This document shows positions 17,170-26,733 of a stretch of DNA of 64,000 nt, piece after piece. Each line of letters opens with the position of its first letter. Positions within the stretch are counted from its first letter, which is position 1. Source of the stretch: Hylemonella gracilis (GTDB lineage: Bacteria > Pseudomonadota > Gammaproteobacteria > Burkholderiales > Burkholderiaceae_C); assembly GCF_004328645.1 (NCBI RefSeq), contig NZ_CP031395.1:2319501-2383500 (forward strand). The letters are read 5' to 3'. Both the position numbers and the translations under genes were made by a program. Below the pieces are notes generated by a model. It saw only the letters and a list, made by a program, of their open reading frames with translations, was not told where the DNA came from and searched no databases.

Positions 17170-20138
17170 TCAGTGTTCCAGGCTCTGGCTGGCTTGTCCG
17201 GCATGGGTGAAATAGCGTTGGCTGATCTCGTCGGAGATGCGCCAGGCGGCTTGCTCGCAATCGGTGAGCAGGGCTTGCAGCGGCGTGGCGTCGTCGGGTC
17301 CATCGCCAGTCATCTCTGCCCTTCGCGTCACCGGGTCCAGTGCCCAGGCATCGGCCGCCGGCAAGAGCGTGGCCAGCGCGTCCTGGTCCACGGGCAGGCC
17401 GGACAGGCGGGCCAGATGACTTTGCAGGTTCTGCACCACCCAGCGCAGCGATCGCGGGTTCTCCGTGTCGCGCAGCAGCAGGTCCAGCAGTGCGGTGGTG
17501 TCGTGGCTCAACTGGTGCTGGGCGCGGAAGGTGATGGTGCTGTCGAAGAGGGCGAGCAGGCTTTCGAAGCCGCCGTCTTCCTCTTGCACTGCGCCGCTGG
17601 AGAAACTGCTGGCCAGGGCCGGCGCGAGAAAACTCAGGCGCTCGATGTGCCGGCCGACGGAAAGCAGGCGCCAGCCGTCGTCGCGCGTCATGCGGTCGGT
17701 CTGCCCGCCCGTGATGGCCGCGAGGTGGATGCTGGTCGCGTCCAGCAGGCGCAGGGCCTCGGTGACGGCGTAATCGTTGTATGCAGCCACACCCGTGCCC
17801 CCGCCCTGGCTGCCCAGCCGAGCGCTGCGCTGCGTGAATTCCGTCTCGGCCTCGGTGATGACTTTCCAGTGTTCCTGCGAGAGCCGTTCGCGCACGCCAA
17901 AGGCCGCAGTCTTGAGGGCGCGCAGGCTTTGCCCCACGCTGGCGGCATGCTGGGTGCCGCCCAGGTTGGCGATCAGGGTGCGCGCGAAGACGCGCCGTGC
18001 CTGGGTGGCCGAGGGCGCGCCCGGCGGCACCAGGCCGTTGCGCTCGGCCAGGTCGCTGAGCCAGTCCAGCAAGGTGGTGGAACGGGTTTCCTGTTCGCCA
18101 AAGCCGGCTTGCAGGCCCATGCCGGCGCTCAGGCTGTCGAGGGCGAGGCGGGCCAGGCGCAAGGCGTTCTCGGCACGTTCGGTGTAGCGACCCAGCCAGT
18201 AGAGGTTTTCACCGGCCCGGCTGGTGACCAGGCGCTTGCGCTTGTCCTGTGGCTCGTGCCGCGAGGCGGGCATGGCCGCGGGGGGCGCGCCGATCAGCGT
18301 GGTTCGGTCCACTTCGCCCGCCGTCAAAACCCAGGTGTCGGCGCTGCTGCCGCCGCGCTGCATGGAGGCCATGCCCGCGCTGCCGTCCGACAGGCGGGTT
18401 GCCAGCCGCGTCAGGCCGCCGGGAAGAACTCGCCAGCGCGGTTGCCCCGCGCGCGCGCCAGTGGTTTCCAGCCCGTCGCACATGGCGAAGACGCGCATCA
18501 GCGCCGGACGCGGGGCAATGCGGTTGACGTGCCAGGTCGGCGTCTGCGACAGGGGCAGGTAACGCTGCACGGTGTGCCACTCGCCTTCGCGCAGCAGCCG
18601 ACCCATCCATTGGTCCAGCTCTTCGCGCTTCAACTGGCGGCAGAGCACGGTCTCCGCAGATCCCGAGGATGCAGTGTAAGTGGGTTTGATGACACACTCG
18701 GCCAGGCGTTGCTGCACGTCCCGCACGCTGGCTTCCTCGCCGCACCACCAGGTGGGCAGGGACGGCAGGGACAGCGTTTCGCCGAGCAGCTCCTGCGCCA
18801 GCGCGGGCAGGAAACCCAGCAGGGCGCCGGATTCGAGGAAGGCCGAGCCCGGCGCGTTGGCCACGATCACATTGCCCGCGCGGATGGCCTGCAGCAGCCC
18901 CGGCACGCCCAGGGTCGAATCGGGGCGCAGCTCCAGCGGGTCGAGGAATTCGTCGTCCAGGCGCTTGAGCAGCACGTGCACCGGCTCCAGCCCACGCAGG
19001 GTCTTCAGGTAGAGCTTCTGCTCGCGCACGGTCAGGTCGTTGCCTTCCACCAGGGTCAGGCCCAGGTAACGCGCCAGGTAGGCATGCTCGAAGTAGGTTT
19101 CGTTGTAGGGGCCTGGCGTGAGCAGGGCGATGTGCGCGTCCTGCCCGGGGCTGACGTGGGCGGCGCTCATGCGCTTGAAGCCTTCGATCAGCGCACGGTA
19201 GGTGGCCGCCAGGTGCTGCACCCGCATGCCCTCGAAGGCCTGCGGGAACTGGCGTGAGATGGCGAGGCGGTTTTCCAGCAGATACCCCAGTCCCGAGGGC
19301 GCCTGGGTGCGCTGAGAGACGATCCACCAGTGCCCGTCGGGGCCACGCGCCAGGTCGAAGGCGGCGATGTGCAGATGTACTCCGCCCACCGGGGCCACCC
19401 CGTGCATGGCGCGCAGGTAGCCGGGATGCCCCTGGACCAGGGCCGGCGGCAGCAAGCCGCTTTTCAGCAGGCGCTGTGGGCCGTAGACATCGGCCATCAT
19501 CTGTTCGAGCAGGCGCGTGCGCTGCAGCACGCCAGCTTCGATGTGCTGCCATTGCTCGGGCGTGACGATGAAGGGGAAGAGATCGAGTGACCAGGGCCGT
19601 TGTGGTCCGCTGGCGTCGGCGTAAACGTTGTAGCTGACCCCGTTGTCGCGGATCTGCCGCGCCAGACTGGCCGCGCGCGGGTTCAGGTCCGCGAAACCCT
19701 CCGTGCCAAGGTGCTCGAAAAACGCGGTCCAGTGGGGCGCGAGGGTGGGGTGGGGCGGGGCTGAGGCCTGCGGGGACGGCGTTGGGGTTTTCGCAGCAGC
19801 CGACGACGAGGTGGGCCATGGTGGGGTCGGCGTGGCGACGGGCGCAAGCGGTGCGACGGAGACGCTGGACGCCCCAGTCACCATGTTCTGGGCAGCCAGG
19901 GGGGCTTGACACCAGCGGCCGTGACGGTGGGCTGCACCGCCGATCCGCCCAGGAGCACCGCCGCGTGGCTGGGGGAGGTGTTGGGCGTGGGCGCCGGAGT
20001 TGCCGGGGCGTTGGGGGTGCGACCGCGCAACTCGTCAAAGTGCTCCAGGCCGGACGGCAGGGCCAGACGCAGCACCTGCTGCGTGGTGGAGGGCAGGGTG
20101 TCGTCGTCGAAAAGGTCTGGGCTGGCTCGGTCCACCAT
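17170..20138 (-). CDS. circularly permuted ATP-grasp plus alpha-E domain fusion protein, frame broken by a 1-nt deletion
   Basis: The long frame below 19884 encodes a circularly permuted type 2 ATP-grasp domain (signature RQIRDNGVSYNVYADASG, then RPWSLDLFPFIV) followed by an alpha-E helical domain beginning near SRAGENLYWLGRYTERAENA. In many bacteria these are two separate genes; here they are one chain. The true N-terminus lies in another frame: ATG 20138, MVDRASPDLFDDD...LPSGLEHFDELRGR, the usual family start. Adding one G to the G6 run at 19899-19904 joins it through a Pro/Ala/Thr-rich linker and gives about 989 residues. ATP-grasp proteins of this kind are predicted ligases for a peptide or amine; with the transglutaminase next door, a peptide-crosslinking or tagging role is suspected but unproven. 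Confidence 0.85.
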
Positions 20139-20277
20139 GGCGCTATTGTGACATCGGCCCTTGCGGCCGGGGTCGGAGTTCAAGTCACATTTCAGCCCAT
20201 CCGCGGACGGTCGCGGTGGTTTACAGGAGCTGGCTACACTGGCGGCCCTTCGGGAAGCTTCAAGAGTCTGTGTTGCC

Positions 20278-21896
20278 ATGAGTTTGTTCAAAGCCGCTTC
20301 CACGGTCTCGTTGCTGACCCTGGTGTCGCGCATCACCGGGCTGGCGCGTGAGTTGCTGATCGCCGCCGCCTTCGGCGCCAGCGCCCTCACCGATGCCTTC
20401 AACGTCGCGTTTCGCATTCCCAATCTGTTCCGTCGCCTGTTCGCCGAAGGCGCCTTCAGCCAGGCGTTCGTGCCCGTGCTGGCGACCGTGAAGGAGCGGG
20501 AAGGGCCAGAGGCGGCGCGCCACCTGATCGATCGCGCGGCGACGGTGTTGGCCTGGGTGCTGCTGCTCGTCAGCATCGTGGGCGTGCTGGCCGCTCCGGC
20601 CCTGGTCTGGCTGCTGGCTTCGGGCCTGCGCGAGTCCGCAGCCCATGGATCGGCCGGCCATGGGGCGGTGAGGCCCCACGATGCGGCGGTGCTGATGACG
20701 CGCTGGATGTTTCCCTACATCGCCTGCATGTCGCTGGTGGCTCTCGCGGCCGGGGTGCTCAACACCTGGCGACGCTTTGCCGTGCCCGCGGCCACGCCGG
20801 TGCTGCTCAATGTGGCGATGATTCTGGCGGCGCTCTTCGCCACTCGTTGGGGCGCGCCCTGGCTGCTGGCGCATGGCATCGAACCCATCTATACGCTGGG
20901 GTGGGCGTGCTCTTGGGCGGGCTGCTGCAATTGGGCGCGCAGGCGTGGGCGCTGAAACGCATGGAACTGCTGCCGCGCATCGGCTTGAGTCCCCGGGCCT
21001 TGCGCGCCGCCTGGTCCGACCCCGGCACGCGCCGGGTGCTCACGCTGATGGCGCCCGCCCTGCTGGGCGTGGGCGTGGCGCAACTGTCGCTGCTCATCAA
21101 CACGCAGATCGCGTCCTACCTCGCGCCGGGCAGCGTCAGCTGGCTGAGCTACGCCGACCGCCTGATGGAATTCCCGGTGGCCTTGCTGGGTGTGGCGCTG
21201 GGCGTGGTGCTGATGCCGCAGTTGGCGGCCGCGAAATCCATGAGCGACGTGGCACAGGGCGCGGCACGCTACTCTGAACTGCTGGATTGGGGCCTGCGCC
21301 TGGTGCTGCTGCTGGCACTGCCCTGCGCGTTGGCCTTGCTGCTGTTTGCCGAGCCCCTGACGGCGGTGCTCTACCACTATGGCGCCTTCACCGCGCGCGA
21401 CGTGCAGATGACCGCAACTGCCTTGATGGGTTGGGGCGCAGGCCTGGTGGGCGTGGTTGCGATCAAGGTGCTGGCGCCAGGCTATTACGCCAGCCAGGAT
21501 GTGAAGACGCCGGTACGCATCGCCATCGTTGTGCTGGTGCTCACGCAATTGCTCAACCTCGTGCTCGTGCCCTTGTGGCAGCACGCGGCGCTGTCGCTGT
21601 CCATCGGCATTGGCGCGCTCGTGAACGCGTTGTGGCTGTTGCTGGGCCTGCGCAAGCGCGGCAGTTACCGGCCGCTGCCGGGCTGGGGTGCTTTCACCGC
21701 GCGGGTGGTCCTGGCCTCCGCGCTGCTCGCGGCCTATCTGTACTGGGCGGCCCAGGCCTGGGACTGGACAGCCTTGCAGGCCCGGCCCTGGCAGCGTATC
21801 GGTCTCTTGAGCGTCATCGTGACGGGTGCGGGTGCGGTTTACCTGGGAGCGGCCTGGATGGCGGGACTGCGCTTGCGGGTGTTGCTGCGACGTTGA
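20278..21896 (+). CDS. murJ: lipid II flippase MurJ, frame broken by a 1-nt deletion
   Basis: MurJ moves lipid II across the inner membrane for peptidoglycan synthesis. From ATG 20278 the sequence MSLFKAASTVSLLTLVSRIT and the segment AFNVAFRIPNLFRRLFAEGAFSQAFVPV are textbook MurJ. The frame is lost at GIEPIYTLG and continues in another frame as VGVLLGGLLQLGAQAWALKR through WLSYADRLMEFPVALLGVALG to the stop. Adding one G to the G4 run at 20898-20901 restores about 539 residues with 14 membrane helices. Residues near 120-135 (ESAAHGSAGHGAVRPHDAA) form a loop insertion. MurJ is essential in most bacteria, so a true null here is improbable and the break is probably an error. Confidence 0.9.
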
Positions 21897-21986
21897 TCCC
21901 CACGAGGCGATGTTGCCTGCTATAAATCGATGCACGGCCTCGGGCCGCGGCCGACCGCATGAAGGATTGCACAAGGGCTGAAGTTC

Positions 21987-22979
21987 ATGAAGTTCGTATT
22001 TGAAGCGCCCACCCCGCTCGACTACTTCGCCTTGCTGGTGCAGGAGCACACCCAGGCTTCGGGCCTGTCCGACCGCTTGCCCTTGCTGGAAGCTGCGGTC
22101 TGCCTGGGACAGGATGAATACCCGCAACTGGACGTGCAACAGGTGCTGGCCGACGTGGATGCCCTGCTGGTGCGTCTGCGCACGCGTCTGCCCGCGGATG
22201 CCCCGGCCTTGCACAAACTGCGGCTGCTCAATCACTTCTTCTTCGAGGAGTTGGGCTTCGCCGGCAATCGCAACCATTACCACGACCCGGACAACAGCTA
22301 CTTGCACCGCGTGCTGGAACGGCGTCGGGGTATTCCGGTCTCGCTGGCCGTGCTTTGGCTCGAACTGGCCCAGGGTCTCGGGCTGGACGCCCATGGCGTG
22401 GGGTTCCCCGGCCATTTCCTGGTCAAGGTGCAGGTGCCCACGCCCGCTGGACAGGCCAGCCGCGGCGCCAAGCCGGTTGCGCAGGTGGTGATCGATCCGT
22501 TTAGCGGCGAATCCCTGAGTCGCGAGGAACTGTTGGAACGCCTGGACACTTGGCGTTCCTCGGCGGGCGGGCCACTGCCGTACAGCCAAGTTCCCACCGA
22601 CACGGCTGCGGATTTCTCGCTGGCTTGGCATCTGCGCACCTTGCCAGCGCGCGACATCCTGGCGCGCATGCTGCGCAACCTCAAGGAAATCCATCGAGGC
22701 CAGCGTGATTGGCAGCGTCTGGTCGCCGTGGAGGACCGTCTGCTGGTGCTGTTGCCCGGGGCCTGGGAGGAGTACCGCGATCGCGGCCTGGCGCGGGCCG
22801 AGCTGGGTCACGTGCCATCCGCCCTGAGCGATCTGGAAACCTACCTGGCCCGGGTCGAAGACGGTGCAGGAGAAGACTGGGAGCGGGGAGCGGGTTTGCA
22901 CCCGCCCAGCGCCGCAGCGCTGGCGGAGCGACAAGCGCTGACCGAGCGGGTGGCCGCCTTGCGGCGCGCGATGGATTGA
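21987..22979 (+). CDS. SirB1-family protein (transglutaminase-like plus TPR-like region)
   Basis: This 330-residue cytosolic protein carries the SirB1 N-terminal region with the core NRNHYHDPDNSYLHRVLERR and GIPVSLAVLWLELAQGLGLD and the conserved GVGFPGHFLVKV, a degenerate transglutaminase-like fold. The C-terminal 130 residues contain a TPR-like helical segment (RDWQRLVAVEDRLLVLLPGAWEEYRDRGLA). Biochemical function is unknown. It starts 90 bases after murJ in the same direction and is convergent with the ParA gene. Confidence 0.88.
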   Translation: MKFVFEAPTPLDYFALLVQEHTQASGLSDRLPLLEAAVCLGQDEYPQLDVQQVLADVDALLVRLRTRLPADAPALHKLRLLNHFFFEELGFAGNRNHYHDPDNSYLHRVLERRRGIPVSLAVLWLELAQGLGLDAHGVGFPGHFLVKVQVPTPAGQASRGAKPVAQVVIDPFSGESLSREELLERLDTWRSSAGGPLPYSQVPTDTAADFSLAWHLRTLPARDILARMLRNLKEIHRGQRDWQRLVAVEDRLLVLLPGAWEEYRDRGLARAELGHVPSALSDLETYLARVEDGAGEDWERGAGLHPPSAAALAERQALTERVAALRRAMD

Positions 22980-22986
22980 ACTGGAA

Positions 22987-23001
22987 GGCGGCCTAGCCGC
23001 C
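22987..23001. terminator. short hairpin between convergent genes, possible two-way terminator
   Basis: GGCGGC-CTA-GCCGCC lies in the 54-base gap between the convergent SirB1-like and ParA genes. The stem is perfect but only six bases long and has no T-run on either side, so it is a weak candidate. Confidence 0.35.
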
Positions 23002-23033
23002 GGGCCGCTGGGTCAGGCCGCTTTGGCCATCCA

Positions 23034-24152
23034 TCAAGCCTTGACCAACTTGAGAAAGGCCGGAATGTGGGCGAGGTCGTCCTCCGTGTCCTCGACACGG
23101 CTTGCCTCCGCCGCTGTAGGCGTTTGCGGTACGGTCGAGGCGGCGGGCGCGCCACCACGCAGCACGCCACTGCCCCCCACACGATCCAGCACGCGTGGCG
23201 AGCCGATGCGTGTGACGGGCGCGGGCTGGCGTGAATTCATCAGGCGGGAGGCGAGATGTGCCCCCGCGTTCGAAGCCGCGGCCAGGGCCTGGCTGTTGAC
23301 GTTGGGCGGTGTGGCTTCGATGGGGGCACTCGCCGCCGGCTCGCGGGTTGGCGGGGTCATGCCCACCGGCGGGGAGGCCGTCGCCCGAGGAATGGGGGCT
23401 GCGGCGGTCTGGGGCGCGAGGTTGGGGGCACCGTCGGCCGCGTTCATGCTGGCAACCGCTGGGCTCACGCCCAGATAAGGTTGCAACCATTCCAGGATGG
23501 GCTGCCATTGCTGCAAGTCAGTCTGCAGGTTGTCAGTCTGCGCGTCGGCGATCTGGAAATGGCCTGCCTGCACCGCCGCGTTGGCCATGCTGTGCGCCAT
23601 GTCGAAGAGGGTCATGCCGCGCTCGGTGCTCTCGACGTATACCGGCGACTCGCGCAGCACGCCAAGGAATGGGAGGTTCAGCTTGGTGGCCCACTGGGCC
23701 AGGATTTCACCCGAATCCGAGTCTTCGTCCACGCGCATGCCGATGCTGACCACCTTGCAACGGCCGGAAATCACACGCGGCAGGCTCATGAGCTCAGCAT
23801 GGCAGGTGGCGGCCGACTCGCGATCAAAGGCCGAGCTGCACACCGGCATGATGACGGCGTCGGCGAACATGATCATGCGGGCCAGATCAAAGCCATGCAG
23901 GCCGCCGGGCGTGTCCAGGATGACGTGGGTGATGCCGGCGGGCACGCGCAGCACGTTCTGGTTGATGGCCCAGGGGGCGATGGGGGGGAGGGCGCTGCTG
24001 CGCTTGTGCAGCCAGTTGCGGGAGGATTGCTGGCGATCGACGTCGCCCAGCATGACGGCATGGCCTTGATGCGCGCACCAAGCCGCCAAATGCGTGGCGA
24101 GCGTGCTTTTGCCGCTCCCTCCCTTGCGATTGACGATGGCGATGACAGGCAT
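23034..24152 (-). CDS. orphan ParA-family ATPase with Pro/Ala-rich tail
   Basis: This 372-residue protein has the deviant Walker A KGGSGKST (residues about 10-17 of IAIVNRKGGSGKSTLATHLA), the switch region VMLGDVDRQQSS, and Walker B-like HVILDTPGGLHGFDL. ATG 24152 is the family start; upstream in-frame residues do not fit. The final 140 residues are low-complexity, rich in Ala, Pro and Thr, and end in DEDLAHI-like acidic residues. No parB gene or obvious parS site is adjacent, so it is not a chromosome partition pair. Orphan ParAs of this kind position other cargo such as receptor arrays, storage granules or flagella; the cargo here is unknown. Confidence 0.85.
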   Translation of the reverse strand: MPVIAIVNRKGGSGKSTLATHLAAWCAHQGHAVMLGDVDRQQSSRNWLHKRSSALPPIAPWAINQNVLRVPAGITHVILDTPGGLHGFDLARMIMFADAVIMPVCSSAFDRESAATCHAELMSLPRVISGRCKVVSIGMRVDEDSDSGEILAQWATKLNLPFLGVLRESPVYVESTERGMTLFDMAHSMANAAVQAGHFQIADAQTDNLQTDLQQWQPILEWLQPYLGVSPAVASMNAADGAPNLAPQTAAAPIPRATASPPVGMTPPTREPAASAPIEATPPNVNSQALAAASNAGAHLASRLMNSRQPAPVTRIGSPRVLDRVGGSGVLRGGAPAASTVPQTPTAAEASRVEDTEDDLAHIPAFLKLVKA

Positions 24153-24469
24153 GAATGCTCCAGTAAGCTGTAAGCGCGAAACCGGTCGGTGTGTCAGTTT
24201 GACCCGAAAGATGCGCAAAGTCCAGTGGTTTCAATGGACTTGGCTATGGATTTTGTAGCGAACGGCGACATTCGCGCTGGAAGAAGAGGGAGTTTAGAAC
24301 CGTTTTTCGTGGTTTCGTCTTTCCCTATTTTCCTGTGGGTTTGCTTTGGCTGTGCGCTGGGCTGGCATGGGGGCCCCTGCGTTCGCATACGTGCCACTGG
24401 GCGCCGCGGGGTGCGCCTTCCGTCCCTCGCAACCACAGGCCCCCGCGCGGGGCCCGGCCCGGGGCCTGC
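24153..24469. other. 317-base gap between ParA and ligB genes
   Basis: The half next to parA (24153-24350) is AT-richer and is where a minus-strand parA promoter should lie. The other half is very GC-rich and holds a terminator-like hairpin at 24436-24468. I see no convincing gene or RNA in it. Confidence 0.55.
24436..24468 (-). terminator. GC-rich hairpin directly after the ligB stop
   Basis: Arms CAGGCCCC (24436-24443) and GGGGCCTG (24461-24468) pair perfectly over eight bases with a 17-base GC-rich loop that can fold further. It begins one base after the ligB stop codon on the minus strand. No T-run follows, so termination would have to be Rho-assisted or partial. Confidence 0.42.
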
Positions 24470-25318
24470 TCAGTCCTGGGTCGCCAGCGCCAGTACGCCG
24501 GTCGCGGTGTTGGAGATGGGGATGTGGTAATTGCCGTGTACCTTGCGCACACCACCGCCGACGCTGCTCAGCGCACCGCGCATGGCCAGCCACATCAGCA
24601 ACTCCACGCCCTGGGTGCCGGTCCTCTCCACGAGTTCGTGAATGCTGAACTGCGTGGCCCATTCAGGGTTGCTCTGCAGGCTTTCCATGAACTGCAGGTC
24701 GAAGGCCTTGTTGATGAACCCCGCGCGCTCGCCATCGAGTTGGTGCGACAGTCCGCCGGTTCCGACCACCACGACCCGCTTGTCGCTGTCCCAACTCCGG
24801 ATGGCTTCCCCGACTGCCTTGCCCAGGGCGTAGACGCGCCTGGCGCTGGGCAGCGGGAACTGCACGGTGTTGATGCAGATCGGGACCGTGGTCACAGGAC
24901 AGATTTCCTGCGGCCAGAGCAGCTTGAGCGGCACCGTGAAGGCATGGTCCACCAGCATCTCCTGGCAAGTCACCAGGTCGAACTCCTGGCCGATCAGGTG
25001 GTTGATCAGGTGCCAGCTGAGTTCCGGCTCGCCCCGATGGGGTGGCAGCGTCGGAATGCCCCAACCTTCGTCGGCATTGTGGTATTCGGGCGCGGCACCG
25101 ACGGCGAACGTGGGCATCTTGTCGAGGAAGAAGTTCAGGCCATGGTCGTTGTAGAAGACCACGGCCACGTCCGGTTTCTCGGCGTCCAGCCATTGGCGGA
25201 TGGGCGGGAAGCCGTCGAAGAAGGGCTTCCAATACGGGTCTTGCTGCAAGCCCTTGGCAATCGCATTGCCGATGGAGGGGATGTGGGAGGTGGCGACGCC
25301 GCCGATGAGTTGAGCCAT
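24470..25318 (-). CDS. ligB: protocatechuate 4,5-dioxygenase beta (catalytic) subunit
   Basis: This extradiol ring-cleavage enzyme opens protocatechuate between carbons 4 and 5 using Fe(II) and O2. The 282-residue sequence follows LigB of Sphingobium throughout: SHIPSIGNAI with iron ligand His12, VVFYNDHGLNFF with the second His near residue 59, ADEGWGIPTLPPHRGEPELSWHL, the catalytic-base His region TGGLSHQLDGERAG, and the iron-ligand Glu in GTQGVELLMWL. It is transcribed with ligA, 33 bases upstream. No other protocatechuate 4,5-pathway genes (semialdehyde dehydrogenase, hydrolase, aldolase) are nearby, so the pathway must be completed elsewhere. Gallate or a related diol could be the natural substrate. 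Confidence 0.9.
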   Translation of the reverse strand: MAQLIGGVATSHIPSIGNAIAKGLQQDPYWKPFFDGFPPIRQWLDAEKPDVAVVFYNDHGLNFFLDKMPTFAVGAAPEYHNADEGWGIPTLPPHRGEPELSWHLINHLIGQEFDLVTCQEMLVDHAFTVPLKLLWPQEICPVTTVPICINTVQFPLPSARRVYALGKAVGEAIRSWDSDKRVVVVGTGGLSHQLDGERAGFINKAFDLQFMESLQSNPEWATQFSIHELVERTGTQGVELLMWLAMRGALSSVGGGVRKVHGNYHIPISNTATGVLALATQD

Positions 25319-25351
25319 GGTGATCTTCCTGAAAAGGCTGTGGGCTGACGC

Positions 25352-25714
25352 TTACTGCAAGGCCGCGGCCCGCAACTTGGCCTTGAAGTCGTCCTTGCTC
25401 ATGCCGGTCTGCAGGGCGCCCAGGTCCTGCACGTCGAGCTTGAGGATGCCGGCGAACTTGGCCAGGTAGTAGATGTTGCCGCCGGCTGCCAGCAGACCGA
25501 GCACGTCGCGCTCGCGGATCGCCCGGGTCTGCTGCGCGTTCAGGCCGTAGCGCTGCATGTAGCCTGTTTCATCGGCCTGGAAGGCCGCGCGGTTCTCGGC
25601 CGTGTTGAAGGAATAGCACATCTTGTTCAAGGCGTAGCCCTTGCGGGCCTGCTCGCCGTCGAACAGGAGGGTGCCGGGGATGGACGGCTGGGTCGTCGCG
25701 GCGTTCGTGCTCAT
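25352..25714 (-). CDS. ligA: protocatechuate 4,5-dioxygenase alpha (small) subunit
   Basis: LigA is the small helical subunit that caps the active site of LigB. The 120-residue sequence contains the family segments GYALNKMCYSFNTAENRAAF and LGLLAAGGNIYYLAKFAG. ATG 25714 is preferred because AGGAGA precedes it by seven bases. A perfect FNR-type box (25728-25741) lies just upstream of this ribosome binding site. The gene is divergent from a LysR-type regulator that probably controls it. Confidence 0.9.
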   Translation of the reverse strand: MSTNAATTQPSIPGTLLFDGEQARKGYALNKMCYSFNTAENRAAFQADETGYMQRYGLNAQQTRAIRERDVLGLLAAGGNIYYLAKFAGILKLDVQDLGALQTGMSKDDFKAKLRAAALQ

Positions 25715-25727
25715 GTCTGTCTCCTGC

Positions 25728-25741
25728 TTGATCAAGATCAA
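25728..25741. promoter_or_regulatory. FNR box between ligA and the divergent LysR gene
   Basis: TTGAT-CAAG-ATCAA matches the FNR consensus TTGAT-N4-ATCAA at all ten defined positions. It ends 13 bases before the ligA start, overlapping the leader and promoter area, where FNR would repress. Its centre is 63 bases upstream of the LysR start, a distance also compatible with activation of that gene. An Fnr protein with all cluster cysteines is encoded at 48724-49482. Confidence 0.6.
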
Positions 25742-25797
25742 AGGGGGTGGCTGCGAGTATTCCGCAGGCATTGACCACGATAAATCGGGCGTTCAGC

Positions 25798-26733
25798 ATG
25801 GAACCCATGAGCAAATTCGATCATTTGGACCTGGATGGGCATCTCTTGCAGGTCCTGCTTGCCGTGCTGGACAGTGGCTCGGTGACCGGCGCGGCCCAGC
25901 GTCTCGGTGTGACCCAGTCCGCCGTCAGCCATCTGCTGGACAAGTTGCGGACCATCACTGGCGATCCGTTGTTCGTGAAGAGCGGGCGTGGCATCGCGCC
26001 GACGGCGCGGGCCGAAGCGCTGGCCGCTGAGGCCCGGGATCTGCTGCGCCAACTGGCGAATTTCGCCCGAGGCGCCGATTTCGATCCCGCGCGCTGGCAG
26101 GCCACGGTCACCGTGGCGGCCAACGATTTCCAGCGCGACCTCCTGCTGCCGACCCTGGCCTCCCGCCTGCGCGCGCAAGCACCGGGGGTGGTGCTGCGCG
26201 TGATCCCCTCAACGATCCCCAGCCTGGAGATGTTGCGTGACGACGCTTGTCAGCTGGTCATCAGCCCGCGCCCGCCCGATGGCGCCGACATTGTGCAAAA
26301 ACGCCTGTTCGAGGATGCGTACCGCGTGTTCCATGACCCCACCGTGCGCGCCGCGCCGCGCGATCTCGCGGAATACCTGGCCGCCGAGCACGCCACCGTG
26401 GTCTATGAGCCGCGCCGCGCCCTGGATCTGGACGCGCACTTGGCGGAACAGGGCGTGTCGCGCCGTTTCACGGTCATGGTGCCCAGCTTCGGCGCCTTGC
26501 CTGCCTTCCTGCGCGGAACCCGTCTCTTGGCCACTGCGCCGGGCCTGATGGCGCACCAAGGCTATGCCGGCCTGGCCAGCTCCATGCCGCCGCTGCCCTG
26601 TCCCAGTCTGCCCATGTATGCCATCTGGCATGTGCGCTATCAGCAGGACGCGGCCCACCGCTGGCTGCGGGCCGAGCTGGCGTCGGTGGTGCGGGCGCTG
26701 CCCGGCCTCAGGCCGGCGGCAGACGCACCGTGA
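25798..26733 (+). CDS. LysR-family transcriptional regulator, probable regulator of ligAB
   Basis: This protein of about 311 residues has an N-terminal winged helix-turn-helix (HLLQVLLAVLDSGSVTGAAQRLGVTQSAVSHLLDKLR) and a LysR substrate-binding domain. The effector domain is of the NahR/NodD-like kind. ATG 25798 and ATG 25807 (MSKFDHLD) are both possible starts; neither has a strong Shine-Dalgarno. Divergent placement from ligAB makes them the likely target, with protocatechuate or its cleavage product as a likely effector; that is inferred. Its 3' end overlaps the convergent histidine kinase gene by 26 bases. Confidence 0.87.
   Translation: MEPMSKFDHLDLDGHLLQVLLAVLDSGSVTGAAQRLGVTQSAVSHLLDKLRTITGDPLFVKSGRGIAPTARAEALAAEARDLLRQLANFARGADFDPARWQATVTVAANDFQRDLLLPTLASRLRAQAPGVVLRVIPSTIPSLEMLRDDACQLVISPRPPDGADIVQKRLFEDAYRVFHDPTVRAAPRDLAEYLAAEHATVVYEPRRALDLDAHLAEQGVSRRFTVMVPSFGALPAFLRGTRLLATAPGLMAHQGYAGLASSMPPLPCPSLPMYAIWHVRYQQDAAHRWLRAELASVVRALPGLRPAADAP

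Noticed and set aside
23034..24152. ParA as part of a plasmid or integrated element
   Set aside because: No ParB, replication or integrase gene lies nearby, and the neighbours are chromosomal housekeeping genes.
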